NCBI GenBank assembly: GCA_002686445.1
Contig: NZCO01000057.1
Location: 1-13,454, forward strand
Direction: 5' to 3'
DNA from: a bacterium
GTDB lineage: Bacteria; Patescibacteriota; Andersenbacteria; UBA10190
DNA: 13,454 nt
Position numbers and translations under genes: made by a program
Notes under the pieces: model-generated
What the model was told of the DNA's origin: nothing
Seen by the model: only the letters and a program-made list of their open reading frames with translations
Database searches by the model: none
Shown: positions 5,722 through 12,924 of the stretch, in pieces
Position numbering within the stretch: position 1 is the stretch's first letter
Layout of the letters: every line of letters begins with the position of its first letter

Positions 5722-5895
5722 ATGCGAACTATAGTAGAAGAAGGCGCCACACGCGTAAGCCTAGCCACAGCAACCAGCCAACTTGGAAGGTCGTTCAAAG
5801 CGGCAAGACAAACAGATAAGCCTGACATCGTAGGTGTCGCCCGTCGCATCACCCAGTATTTCTTCATCCAGACTCAGATCGCCCTTGGCGACTAG
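5722..5895 (+). CDS. Small hypothetical protein, 57 residues, strongly expressed unit
   Basis: ATG 5722 to TAG 5893-5895. I do not recognise the protein. It has all signals of a real gene: a near-consensus promoter, a GGAGGAAA Shine-Dalgarno nine bases before the ATG, and a terminator behind. The sequence begins MRTIVEEGATRVSLATATSQ, then a basic middle (GRSFKAARQTDKPD), then 'VGVARRITQYFFIQTQIALGD' split over 37-57, which could be a short amphipathic helix. It is neutral to basic, with no signal peptide and no cysteines. A small DNA- or RNA-associated protein, a structural protein or a regulatory peptide are all possible. An RNA with a coding part is also conceivable. It is divergent from the 141-residue gene. 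Confidence 0.65.
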   Translation: MRTIVEEGATRVSLATATSQLGRSFKAARQTDKPDIVGVARRITQYFFIQTQIALGD

Positions 5896-5923
5896 TACAA
5901 CCACCCTCTTCTCCGCCCCAAAA

Positions 5924-5951
5924 AACAACCAGCCCCGCCACGCGGGGTTTT
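5924..5951. terminator. Bidirectional terminator between the 57-residue gene and the PP2C gene
   Basis: CCCCGC (5933-5938) pairs with GCGGGG (5942-5947) around CAC. TTTT and a pyrimidine-rich stretch follow on the right, and a run of As lies on the left a few bases away, so it can serve both the rightward small gene and the leftward phosphatase operon. Confidence 0.7.
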
Positions 5952-5978
5952 CTCTTACTTACAATCTCACTGACGTGC

Positions 5979-6941
5979 CTACAACTCGAGGAATAGTGCC
6001 GCCGCGTCGTCCGAATGCTTATATCGCACATGCTCCCAGTCGGGGTCACCGTCCTCGCTCTCGTGCTTTTTATCTACGAAATAGCTCAAGCGCCCTCGTC
6101 GAATTTTTTTTCCGAGCATATAACGATAATCAACATCCTCGATATCGCCGTCAGCCAGCATGAAGCCGTCGGTCGCTAGCAAAATGCTCCGCACGCCCGT
6201 AAGCGACAGCGCCTCTGCTTGAATATAGATATCAACATGCTCATCACCATTAAGTACGCCTGCGCCACGGCCGTCAGGTTTATTGATCTTGCTGGTAAAA
6301 CTCTCCCTTAGTTTTTTCTGCACGTCCGGCAACGCTCGTGCCTCTCGATTCGAAATACCGTGAGTCTTGGCCAGGGCAGCTATGTACTCAAACATAGCTT
6401 CATCAAACTCCACGTTGCTGTTGTCCGTGATGAGCTCATTACTTCCATCCGTGTACCACACGACACAGAAAGCGTCGCCAATATGACCGAGGTGCAACGT
6501 ATCGGCCTCCCAATCAACCCGCACGACCGTACCCGTGGTGCTCGGCAAGGTTAATGCGTCTGCCTCGTCCACTCCGGCGATCTCACCGCTGGCGGCACGC
6601 AAGTGCTCGTTGCAGTGTAATAGAATCTCACTAGGGTCTTCTGCGCCGGTCGCGTGCGCAAACACATCTTGCACTTCATGGGACGCAAACCGAGCCGCGG
6701 TCTCCTCAGAGAGACCTGTAACGCTCTTCAGGCTGGTTACACCGTCAAAGACTCCTAAATACAGGACTCCATCTTCTGTCGCCACTGCATACGCATCCTC
6801 ATTAGGCCGCTCTGGATCGCCGGCGACGGTAATCGCCGCCAGATTTGCTATGTGTGGCTCATCAGTCCCGAGCTCTACCGCAACATCGGCCGAGAAATCT
6901 TGGTCGTCATCATCGCTATACTCCAAAAGTGGCTCTGCCAT
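5979..6941 (-). CDS. PP2C-family serine/threonine protein phosphatase
   Basis: The 320-residue protein carries the PP2C (PPM) metal-site motifs in order: 'ERPNEDAY' (44-51, first Asp at 49), 'GVFDGV' (63-68), 'LGHIGDAF' (151-158), 'LLATDG' (254-259) and 'HSDDAAALF' (309-317). These ligate the Mn/Mg ions used to hydrolyse phosphoserine or phosphothreonine. The first 30 residues are acidic (EYSDDDDQDF) and probably disordered. There is no membrane segment, so it is cytoplasmic. It starts 17 bases after the stop of the large membrane protein, on the same strand, and no promoter is seen between, so the two are probably cotranscribed. No Shine-Dalgarno is obvious. No partner kinase lies in the window. 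The usual region after the third motif is replaced by an insert (about 166-235). Confidence 0.88.
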   Translation of the reverse strand: MAEPLLEYSDDDDQDFSADVAVELGTDEPHIANLAAITVAGDPERPNEDAYAVATEDGVLYLGVFDGVTSLKSVTGLSEETAARFASHEVQDVFAHATGAEDPSEILLHCNEHLRAASGEIAGVDEADALTLPSTTGTVVRVDWEADTLHLGHIGDAFCVVWYTDGSNELITDNSNVEFDEAMFEYIAALAKTHGISNREARALPDVQKKLRESFTSKINKPDGRGAGVLNGDEHVDIYIQAEALSLTGVRSILLATDGFMLADGDIEDVDYRYMLGKKIRRGRLSYFVDKKHESEDGDPDWEHVRYKHSDDAAALFLEL

Positions 6942-6958
6942 GATACTGCAATTAAAGT

Positions 6959-9265
6959 CTATCTCGACAACTTTGCAAAGCTGTTCTTAATACTCATTAT
7001 TCCTGCTATGAGGATAGAGATAAATAAGATTTGTTGCGCGCGAACACTCGCGCTGTGATACCGCAGCCGGACCGTGCGCTCATCGGTCAGCACTCTCATA
7101 CCACCGTTGTCCGCAGGCACAATGAGAACCTCGTTCGACTGCCAAGCGGACACAAAGCGCTCATCTACAACCTGAGGCCTAGTACCCTCCGCCGCGGCAA
7201 AGGTGATTTCGCCTGGCGTCAGTGAAATTGGTTGCTCCGATACCAGAGCCGTATCTTCAATTGCTGTAGTAAACAACGGTGGATTATTTTGATCACCACA
7301 CACCTGCGGCAGTAGATAGCCTGACGCTAGTAATTGACTGGCGTGCCAGCGATCATTCATTGGCTCATTCACGTGCGCCGCTAACGCCGGCGCCGCGGGT
7401 GCTTCTGGCAGCACGTCGGTCCGTCTGCCTAGGCCTGCTGCATCAGTCACGAACAACACGCCAAGCCCCAACTCAATTATGACGAGCAGGATAATGGCGG
7501 CGCTTAGCACCATGGCCTTACTGACTCTGTGTCGCAACCATTCCAGGCCACCGGCCGCCAGCAAACCAGCTAATGGCGCCAGCGCAATAGTCAAACGACC
7601 GGGCATCCGCAATAGAGCGTCGAGTGGCGGAATGTGTCGCAACACCACTTCGTACAGGGATCCTTCAATGAGTAGCAGCAAGATTGCAACCGCGACAATG
7701 ATGTGCCACCGATACCGGTGACGATAAAAGAGGCCAAGTAGCACAAGCACGGTAGCCGCAAATCCTAGGTAGGCACCCTGGTACCCAAACGGCTCCTTAT
7801 ACCCATGCGTGATAGTTGCTGAAGCCAACGGATCTACCTGCTGCAGGAACATATCGTCCCACGTGCGTGTAGCTGTAACCAATACCGCAGATGGTGTTAC
7901 CTCGCTGCTGATCAAATTCGGCTGCTCGAGATACGGCAGCGCCTTCACACTGGCTCCTAAAAAGAAGATCGCGAGCATACCCAGCAGTACAAGCACTGGT
8001 CGCCACTTCCGACCTCGCCAGGCGGTCACAGCTGCCCAGGCAATTAGCACCAGTAACAGTCCTAGTATGACGTGGACGTCCCCGCGCCAAAAAATGCCGA
8101 TCAGGCCCAACCCGCCGATCGTAATCCACCGGCGCTCACTCCCCTCAAAGGCACGCACCAGCGCCAGTAATACCCATGGCGTGAACGCCATGGCGCCGCC
8201 GATCATGCCAAACCCGAGCGCGATCTTATAGATAAAACTACCGGACAAGGTGGCCACAACCACCGCCAAGATACTAGCGGACGTAGAAAACTTGAGCGCG
8301 CGAGCTAGGAGATACACACCCGCTGCCGCAATGCCCGCCTCCAGCGCTAGCACAAGAAACAGAGCCAACTCCCCCGAGGTCACCAGGCCAACAAGCGTGG
8401 TGAGGCTGAGCGTATTGTTCTCGGGATTACCAACGAGCCCCATTCCGCCGCATGTTACGTGAGACCACGCGGGCCACTGCCCTGCCTGCACCGCTGCCGA
8501 CGACGACTCTATGTAGCTGACATCCTTGGTGAAATCACTCGGGCCTATCCAGATACCCGGGCGAATGAGCAGGGGCCCATACGCGAGAGTTACAACGAGC
8601 AACAAAGCTGCTGCTATCAGGCGATCGCGCTTGGCAAAAAAGCTTGTGGCCTCCCGAGCTCTAGCTAGTACTACGAAACTGATCAGCCCCGCCGCAAGTA
8701 GACCAACTACATACAGTAGCTGAAGTCCTATACTGCCAACAGCAGGTCGCTGGTAGCGCACGCGCCAGGCTAGGTCACCAACTTTTCTGGTATTAGGGTG
8801 ATAGGTTAACTCCCCGTCGGCATAGATTGATGAGTCTATTTGATAGTTAACATATACCGGCTCACTCCCCTGGTTAGTGAGTGTGAGCTGCGCCACCCGC
8901 CCAGTTCGGCTACGTAACTTGTCAGTGAACTGCCATGCCCCGAGTCCGTCCGCTTGTATATCACCTGCCGACAGCTCTTTAGCGATACCACGATCGTTAC
9001 TGACGACCGCTAACGACAGATCGCCATCTGATTGTGGCAAGCGCGCTGGATCGAACCAGAGCAGCACCGCGTCGGGCGAGCCATGCTCGAGCACAAATGA
9101 TTGACTCACTGCTTCGCCAGTGCGCAGACGCAGAAATTTCTCGTCGTCGTGCGGCGGATGCAGCTCTCCCCACTGTGGCACTAACGGCGCGATAACAAGC
9201 AGTAGCGCAGCTACAACCGCCCCAGTTAGGAGCACCCAAGCCTCATATCTGCGCGTAATCTGCAT
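6959..9265 (-). CDS. YfhO-like multi-pass membrane protein (GT-C glycosyltransferase fold)
   Basis: From the ATG at 9265 the protein has 768 residues. It has an N-terminal anchor (about 7-28), an extracytoplasmic beta-rich domain (about 30-180, possibly carbohydrate-binding) and then about a dozen hydrophobic helices, with a short C-terminal domain and a final helix. The segment 'GPSDFTKDVSYIESS' followed by 'GQWPAWSHVTCGGMGLVGNPEN' (each in parts) matches the YfhO/GT-C first loop pattern with acidic residues, 'PxW....GG.....NP'. YfhO-type proteins transfer sugars from lipid carriers to wall polymers or membrane glycans. The upstream GTG at 9298 would add MILESPCILTS and is less likely, because a TATACT hexamer ends seven bases before the ATG. 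The acceptor and sugar are unknown. Confidence 0.72.
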   Translation of the reverse strand: MQITRRYEAWVLLTGAVVAALLLVIAPLVPQWGELHPPHDDEKFLRLRTGEAVSQSFVLEHGSPDAVLLWFDPARLPQSDGDLSLAVVSNDRGIAKELSAGDIQADGLGAWQFTDKLRSRTGRVAQLTLTNQGSEPVYVNYQIDSSIYADGELTYHPNTRKVGDLAWRVRYQRPAVGSIGLQLLYVVGLLAAGLISFVVLARAREATSFFAKRDRLIAAALLLVVTLAYGPLLIRPGIWIGPSDFTKDVSYIESSSAAVQAGQWPAWSHVTCGGMGLVGNPENNTLSLTTLVGLVTSGELALFLVLALEAGIAAAGVYLLARALKFSTSASILAVVVATLSGSFIYKIALGFGMIGGAMAFTPWVLLALVRAFEGSERRWITIGGLGLIGIFWRGDVHVILGLLLVLIAWAAVTAWRGRKWRPVLVLLGMLAIFFLGASVKALPYLEQPNLISSEVTPSAVLVTATRTWDDMFLQQVDPLASATITHGYKEPFGYQGAYLGFAATVLVLLGLFYRHRYRWHIIVAVAILLLLIEGSLYEVVLRHIPPLDALLRMPGRLTIALAPLAGLLAAGGLEWLRHRVSKAMVLSAAIILLVIIELGLGVLFVTDAAGLGRRTDVLPEAPAAPALAAHVNEPMNDRWHASQLLASGYLLPQVCGDQNNPPLFTTAIEDTALVSEQPISLTPGEITFAAAEGTRPQVVDERFVSAWQSNEVLIVPADNGGMRVLTDERTVRLRYHSASVRAQQILFISILIAGIMSIKNSFAKLSR

Positions 9266-9272
9266 ACTTGTA

Positions 9273-9278
9273 AGTATA
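9273..9278 (-). promoter_or_regulatory. -10 hexamer placing transcription start at the YfhO-like ATG
   Basis: TATACT on the minus strand (9278-9273) is followed by seven bases and then the ATG at 9265, so the mRNA would begin at the start codon. No convincing -35 is seen 17 bases upstream. This is a candidate for a leaderless message. Confidence 0.4.
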
Positions 9279-9315
9279 CAAGGTGACTCCAAAATCACTG
9301 CTACCGTGCTTTAAT

Positions 9316-9345
9316 TTGACGAATCCTGGTCAAAATTACTACAGT
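9316..9345 (+). promoter_or_regulatory. Promoter of the 91-residue membrane protein gene
   Basis: TTGACG (9316-9321) and TACAGT (9340-9345) are separated by 18 bases. Expected start near 9352, with an AAAGGAA ribosome site (9381-9387) before the ATG at 9395. Confidence 0.5.
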
Positions 9346-9394
9346 GAGGTGCTTGTACCTTTTGCATCAACAGTTCTAGACAAAGGAATGTGAT

Positions 9395-9670
9395 ATGGAT
9401 TCCGTGACTCGTGTCCTTAAGAAGTTAATTCAAACGGCAGTGCTAGCGGCAGGCATTTTGGGAATCTGGCTACTTACGGCCTTAGTCATATTCGGTGTTA
9501 TGAATGAGGCAAACGCTGGCGAGATCGGACTGGCTAGCGCAAGGCAATTCGGCGAGATAGCCGGAATCATAGTCATCGGACTACTGCTGGCACTGGCGCA
9601 CTACATTCTGGCCCGAATGATCTTGAAAATCTGGCAACCAGACAACCACCCCATGCGCGTGGTGCGATAG
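9395..9670 (+). CDS. Small two-helix membrane protein, unknown
   Basis: The 91-residue protein has two hydrophobic helices (about 12-35 and 54-77) joined by a short charged loop (NEANAGEIGLASARQFGE), and a basic C-terminus (KIWQPDNHPMRVVR). The start (MDSVTRVLKK) is basic and has no cleavage site, so both ends are probably cytoplasmic. AAAGGAATG upstream of the ATG is a good ribosome site. It has its own promoter and a terminator shared with the convergent helicase gene. I do not recognise a family. It could be a small envelope or stress-related protein, but the sequence does not say. Confidence 0.72.
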   Translation: MDSVTRVLKKLIQTAVLAAGILGIWLLTALVIFGVMNEANAGEIGLASARQFGEIAGIIVIGLLLALAHYILARMILKIWQPDNHPMRVVR

Positions 9671-9680
9671 TCCAGCTAAC

Positions 9681-9712
9681 AAAAAAGCTCGCATCTGCGA
9701 GCTTCTTTTTTT
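9681..9712. terminator. Bidirectional terminator between the 91-residue gene and the DEAD-box gene
   Basis: AAGCTCGC (9685-9692) and GCGAGCTT (9697-9704) form an eight-pair stem with loop ATCT. A run of As precedes it and CTTTTTTT (9705-9712) follows, so it ends both convergent transcripts. Confidence 0.88.
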
Positions 9713-9721
9713 CCAACTATG

Positions 9722-11008
9722 TTAGACGTGCACTCGAGTTTTGTAGCCCGAGGAGCTCGTCCGCTGTCGACTTTGAGATCGTCGAGGTTGTTTCGAGCGT
9801 GGCGCACGCGCGTACTTGAAATTGGTACGTCGACGATTGCCATAATTTGATTGCTCCGTGCGATAGGAATCGTGTCCGCCGCCCTGCCGAGCAGGTGGTA
9901 ATTCTGGCAACGGGGCAATAGCAATGCGCTGCTGCACGGAAGCTTCGATGTCGTTAACCTCTCGCTTTTGTTCTGGAGTGGCAAAAGAAATGGCTTGCCC
10001 CATCTTTCCGGCTCGACCGGTACGGCCAACTCGGTGGACATAGTCTTCTGGGTTATCCGGCAAATCATAGTTAACAACTAACTCAATGTTGTTTACATCA
10101 ATACCGCGAGAAGCAATATCAGTAGCTACGAGAATACGATGCTTACCAGACTTAAACCCTTCCATCGAGCGTCGTCGCTGCGGCAAGGTGAGGTTCGAGT
10201 GCAGTTCGGCAGCCTCGTGGCCCATGCTACGAATGGCGCGACAAATCTTCTTGGCGCCATACTTGGTTCGAGAGAACACAAGGACGCTACCGTCATAGTC
10301 GGTTAACAGTTTTTCCAATAACTGATTTTTCTGATGTTTTTCGAGGATGTGCATTTTCTGATCCACACGATCCGTGACCGTTCCAGCTTGGGCTACCTCA
10401 ACGGTGGCCGGATTATCCATGTATTCATTCACCATGCGGCGAATTTCGTTAGGCATCGTGGCAGAAAACAACATCGTTTGTCGCTGCTTGGGCACGTGCT
10501 TCATAATGCGTCGGATCTGTGGGGCAAATCCCATGTCGAGCATGCGGTCTGCCTCATCCAACACCAAGACACCTACACGAGATAGGTTGAGTGTTTTGCG
10601 CTCCTCTAAGTGATCGTTGATACGACCGGGCGTACCAATAATGATGTGGGGGTTCATGTTGATCTGTCGTAGCTGTTTCGGCATTGGCGCGCCACCGATT
10701 AAGAGGGCCGTACGTAAGCCAAATGACTTACCAATTTTCTGTAATTCTTCATCAACTTGAAAAGCCAACTCGCGAGTCGGCAATACAACTAGACCCTGTT
10801 GTTTGCTGCGCGCAATGCGCTGCAACATAGGCAGTGAAAAAGCTAATGTTTTACCAGTACCCGTCTGGGCAATACCAATAACGTCCTTGCCTTCCATACC
10901 GATAGGAATAGCCTGCGCCTGAATAGGCGTTGGTACTTTAAACTGTAATTTTTCTAAAATCTCGAGTAATTTCGGGGAAATACCCAAATCACCAAATGAT
11001 GGTTCCAT
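9722..11008 (-). CDS. DEAD-box ATP-dependent RNA helicase (RhlE/CshA-like)
   Basis: The 428-residue protein has the complete two-lobe DEAD-box set: Q motif (F5 and PTPIQ, 26-30), motif I AQTGTGKT (47-54), PTRELA (77-82), TPGR (126-129), DEAD (151-154), SAT (182-184), VFSRT (244-248), ATDIASRGID (295-304) and HRVGRTGRAG (325-334). The tail from about 376 is Gln/Ser/Arg-rich and basic, as in RhlE-type proteins, and should hold RNA. It would unwind short RNA duplexes in ribosome assembly and mRNA turnover, often in the cold. The ATG has no adjacent Shine-Dalgarno, and a roughly 126-base leader precedes it. The gene stands alone and ends at a strong terminator shared with the converging gene. The RhlE or CshA subfamily is not certain. 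Confidence 0.96.
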   Translation of the reverse strand: MEPSFGDLGISPKLLEILEKLQFKVPTPIQAQAIPIGMEGKDVIGIAQTGTGKTLAFSLPMLQRIARSKQQGLVVLPTRELAFQVDEELQKIGKSFGLRTALLIGGAPMPKQLRQINMNPHIIIGTPGRINDHLEERKTLNLSRVGVLVLDEADRMLDMGFAPQIRRIMKHVPKQRQTMLFSATMPNEIRRMVNEYMDNPATVEVAQAGTVTDRVDQKMHILEKHQKNQLLEKLLTDYDGSVLVFSRTKYGAKKICRAIRSMGHEAAELHSNLTLPQRRRSMEGFKSGKHRILVATDIASRGIDVNNIELVVNYDLPDNPEDYVHRVGRTGRAGKMGQAISFATPEQKREVNDIEASVQQRIAIAPLPELPPARQGGGHDSYRTEQSNYGNRRRTNFKYARAPRSKQPRRSQSRQRTSSSGYKTRVHV

Positions 11009-11031
11009 AATTTAGTTGTGTGACTTATTAA

Positions 11032-11127
11032 GTGATTGGCGACCCGGGTCCGTCCTCCGTAGGGTCACATATCACTATGCGTCTGCGGCCTAAGTCTTAA
11101 TATAGCTGTTAAGAAGGCAGCTATATT
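11032..11127 (-). promoter_or_regulatory. Structured 5' leader of the DEAD-box gene
   Basis: Between the expected start (about 11134) and the ATG lie two inverted repeats. The first (11099-11108 with 11118-11127) is a perfect ten-pair AATATAGCTG/CAGCTATATT hairpin. The second is a two-part stem (11032-11036 with 11071-11075, and 11041-11045 with 11062-11066) whose loop holds GGAGG, the only Shine-Dalgarno-like sequence, 45 bases before the ATG. Such leaders suit cold-dependent or self-controlled helicase expression. No known riboswitch is recognised. Confidence 0.45.
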
Positions 11128-11135
11128 TACCAATG

Positions 11136-11154
11136 CAGTGATGGTAAATCACTG
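11136..11154. promoter_or_regulatory. Palindrome over the -10 of the DEAD-box promoter
   Basis: CAGTGAT and ATCACTG form a perfect seven-base inverted repeat with a five-base centre. It covers the -10 hexamer and the expected start, so it is a candidate repressor site. Confidence 0.4.
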
Positions 11155-11169
11155 GGGGATATTTGTCAA
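11141..11169 (-). promoter_or_regulatory. Promoter of the DEAD-box gene
   Basis: On the minus strand TTGACA (11169-11164, full consensus) and TACCAT (11146-11141) are 17 bases apart. Transcription would start near 11134. Confidence 0.6.
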
Positions 11170-11198
11170 GATAGTTTTAAAATAGCCTTAATCGGGCC

Positions 11199-11759
11199 CT
11201 AGTGAGCTATCCCACGTAGGCGGTGCCAGGCCATGGCTCCCTGCATCTCTACTTCAGTTGGTTTGTCAGGGATACGGCTCTGCCAATACAGGTTTTCTGA
11301 CACCGTTGGGTTACGACCGTTATTCGCGGCCCGAAACAGCGCATTAATGCGCGAAACTGTCGTTGCCCCAGGAAGCACTGTCGCTACCGCTGGGCCGAAG
11401 GACCCGTTTGCATTGTGCCACCGCATGGCGCGGCGAATCTTCGTCAGACTCCCCTTGTCGTCGCGAAATCGCTGTTTCCAATACATACTCTCTGACAGCG
11501 TCGGCGCCCGCCCAAATATTTTCTCGAAGGTGGCTTCAACCAGGAGCGGCACGACGATCTCCCCCGGTGCGAAATCTTTCAAGCTGGTAGCACCATTACA
11601 CGGATACCCTAAGTCACCACACACATACGTATCGGTATCCGACACGCAGGTATGTAAATTATGACAGCCAGATCGATGCGCCAAGGCAACTGGTACAGCT
11701 ACAGCGAGCACTGCAACAGTCACAACCAGCACTAGTCCGAGTCGGGCGGGCATGTTCAT
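11199..11759 (-). CDS. Secreted protein with Cys/His-rich motif and a duplicated YW-module
   Basis: From the ATG at 11759 the protein has 186 residues. Residues 1-27 (MNMPARLGLVLVV...ALA) are a typical signal peptide, cleaved after ALA. Next comes a Cys/His block 'HRSGCHNLHTCVSDTDTYVCG' in parts over 28-48, with Cys32, 38, 47 and 54, of the kind I have seen near the ends of other bacterial secreted proteins, probably metal- or disulfide-stabilised. Two copies of a helical module follow: 'GRAPTLSESMYWKQR' with 'AMRWHNANG' (83-119), and 'GRNPTVSENLYWQSR' with 'AMAWHRLRG' (148-173). They resemble DUF4214-type repeats but are not proven. An ATG at 11786 would add nine residues in front. TATAAT ends seven bases before the chosen ATG. 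Confidence 0.75.
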   Translation of the reverse strand: MNMPARLGLVLVVTVAVLAVAVPVALAHRSGCHNLHTCVSDTDTYVCGDLGYPCNGATSLKDFAPGEIVVPLLVEATFEKIFGRAPTLSESMYWKQRFRDDKGSLTKIRRAMRWHNANGSFGPAVATVLPGATTVSRINALFRAANNGRNPTVSENLYWQSRIPDKPTEVEMQGAMAWHRLRGIAH

Positions 11760-11766
11760 TGCGCTT

Positions 11767-11772
11767 ATTATA
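11767..11772 (-). promoter_or_regulatory. Extended -10 (TGA-TATAAT) of the secreted-protein gene
   Basis: A perfect TATAAT (minus strand 11772-11767), preceded by TGA as an extended -10, stands seven bases from the ATG at 11759, so transcription would begin on the start codon. A TTGACA lies 13 bases upstream, which is too close for a normal -35. Confidence 0.55.
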
Positions 11773-11810
11773 TCACGCCGGTACATGTCAAGCGTCAGTG
11801 TGCGAGTAAG

Positions 11811-11838
11811 AAAAAACGTCCCGGAAGATCCAGGACGT
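11811..11838 (-). terminator. Rho-independent terminator of the desaturase gene
   Basis: On the minus strand ACGTCC (11838-11833) pairs with GGACGT (11821-11816) around an 11-base loop that can add a GG/CC pair, followed by a T-run (complement of 11811-11815). Confidence 0.8.
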
Positions 11839-11849
11839 GAATAGTTGTG

Positions 11850-12755
11850 CTAGACAGCAGCGCCCTGCTGTCGTCGTGCGATTTGCTCGGCGCTTGGTAC
11901 TGAGATGTTCCGTATCAAAGCTATTGGACCCAACCAAGAGCAGAAGACAATGAAGAGGTACTCAGGATCAGTGAGCAATTGCCACCATTTGTGACAAAAT
12001 CTTGCCGAGGACGCAAACGCATGGTGCCCATTGTGCCAGAACTCAGGTGAAAGCCACGCTAACCACCAGCAATCAACACTATGATCCTTGGTGGGGAACG
12101 GCCGTGATCCCCACAGGTGGCTGACACTGTTCACCGCCCACGTTACATGGAGAGTGAAACACACCGCAGTAAAGTACCACGCCACGGCCAACCAACCGCT
12201 TAAGCACCACACGATAGTGGCGAATAGCAGCGGTCCGAAGAGGAGATACGTCAGTCCGTTGCAAAACACGTGTTCTAACCAATCACGACCTTTCGTGTTG
12301 TCATACCGAGAATCATGCTTCATGTTCGGCAGCCAAAACATGTGGGCCCATAAGAAACCCCACACCTGGTGCAGCCATCCACCAGGGGCGATCGGCGAAT
12401 GCGGATCCCTGATCCAATCATCGACGTGCGCGTGGTGTCTCTTGTGTTGCTTAGCCCAGGTTGTGGTAGGCCCTTGCACGCCAATTGCGGCGCCGAAAGC
12501 CAGCAGGGGCCGAATAGTCCAGTCGCCCAGGCGCGTAAACTCAAAAGCCGCGTGCGTAAAGTAACGATGGTTATACAGGGTAATAGAGGCGCGAATCCAC
12601 GCCACTGCTACAAAGAACAGTGCCAAATGGTGCCATTCCCACGTTCCAAAAGCGAGTGATCCTACGGCGAATGCCGCCGCTGTCAGTGTCCCAAAAATGA
12701 GGACGAAGACCCTCGTGTACGACCAGATAACTCCGGCTGTTGCCGTGAGGTCCAT
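11850..12755 (-). CDS. Acyl-lipid / acyl-CoA fatty-acid desaturase (delta-9 type)
   Basis: The 301-residue protein is an integral-membrane diiron desaturase. The histidine boxes are HRYFTH (63-68), HKRHHAH (104-110) and HNGHH (241-245), with a further conserved NSVSHLWG (209-216). Four hydrophobic stretches (about 15-35, 43-60, 170-187, 190-208) separate them. It places a double bond in an acyl chain of a membrane lipid or thioester, using electrons from a ferredoxin or cytochrome b5-type carrier; no partner is encoded here. AAAGGAG just before the ATG is a strong ribosome site. The boxes and length match the stearoyl-CoA/acyl-lipid delta-9 family, but regiospecificity cannot be read from sequence. 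It is monocistronic with its own terminator. In a lineage with little lipid synthesis it would act on acquired lipids. Confidence 0.93.
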   Translation of the reverse strand: MDLTATAGVIWSYTRVFVLIFGTLTAAAFAVGSLAFGTWEWHHLALFFVAVAWIRASITLYNHRYFTHAAFEFTRLGDWTIRPLLAFGAAIGVQGPTTTWAKQHKRHHAHVDDWIRDPHSPIAPGGWLHQVWGFLWAHMFWLPNMKHDSRYDNTKGRDWLEHVFCNGLTYLLFGPLLFATIVWCLSGWLAVAWYFTAVCFTLHVTWAVNSVSHLWGSRPFPTKDHSVDCWWLAWLSPEFWHNGHHAFASSARFCHKWWQLLTDPEYLFIVFCSWLGPIALIRNISVPSAEQIARRQQGAAV

Positions 12756-12855
12756 GGTGACTCCTTTGTATCTACCTGCTTGTTATTGACGAAGAACAAC
12801 GCCCCTTAAAGTCTAACTAGTATAGCCCAAGTAGGCCATATTTTGACTTAGAGAC

Positions 12856-12877
12856 CCTCACCTATGTGTCAGTGAGG
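12856..12877. repeat. Inverted repeat upstream of the NUDIX gene
   Basis: CCTCAC (12856-12861) and GTGAGG (12872-12877) are perfect inverted copies around ten bases in the otherwise plain 204-base gap between the divergent desaturase and NUDIX genes. There is no T-run, so it is not a terminator. It could be an operator or chance. Confidence 0.3.
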
Positions 12878-12924
12878 ACTGCATATCATAGGGGAGAAAC
12901 AGTGAAAATATAAGAGCGACTCAG

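Noticed and set aside
5834..6163. A 109-residue plus-strand frame across the end of the 57-residue gene and the PP2C 3' end
   Set aside because: It crosses a strong terminator, overlaps two better genes and has no ribosome site.
7809..8231. A 140-residue plus-strand frame inside the YfhO-like gene, and similar long frames there
   Set aside because: Antisense shadows of a long membrane-protein gene; composition is Thr/Ser/Pro-rich as expected from reading hydrophobic codons backwards.
11009..11134. A known riboswitch or an upstream peptide in the DEAD-box leader
   Set aside because: No known riboswitch core is recognisable, and the only ATG is followed at once by TGA.
11162..11222. A terminator for the secreted-protein gene
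   Set aside because: Only a weak five-pair stem (ATAGC/GCTAT) with a loop over 20 bases and four Ts; it is also next to the helicase promoter, so it was not listed.
12088..12564. A 158-residue open frame on the plus strand inside the desaturase gene
   Set aside because: It is antisense to a gene with intact histidine boxes, its protein has no recognisable features, and no ribosome site is evident.
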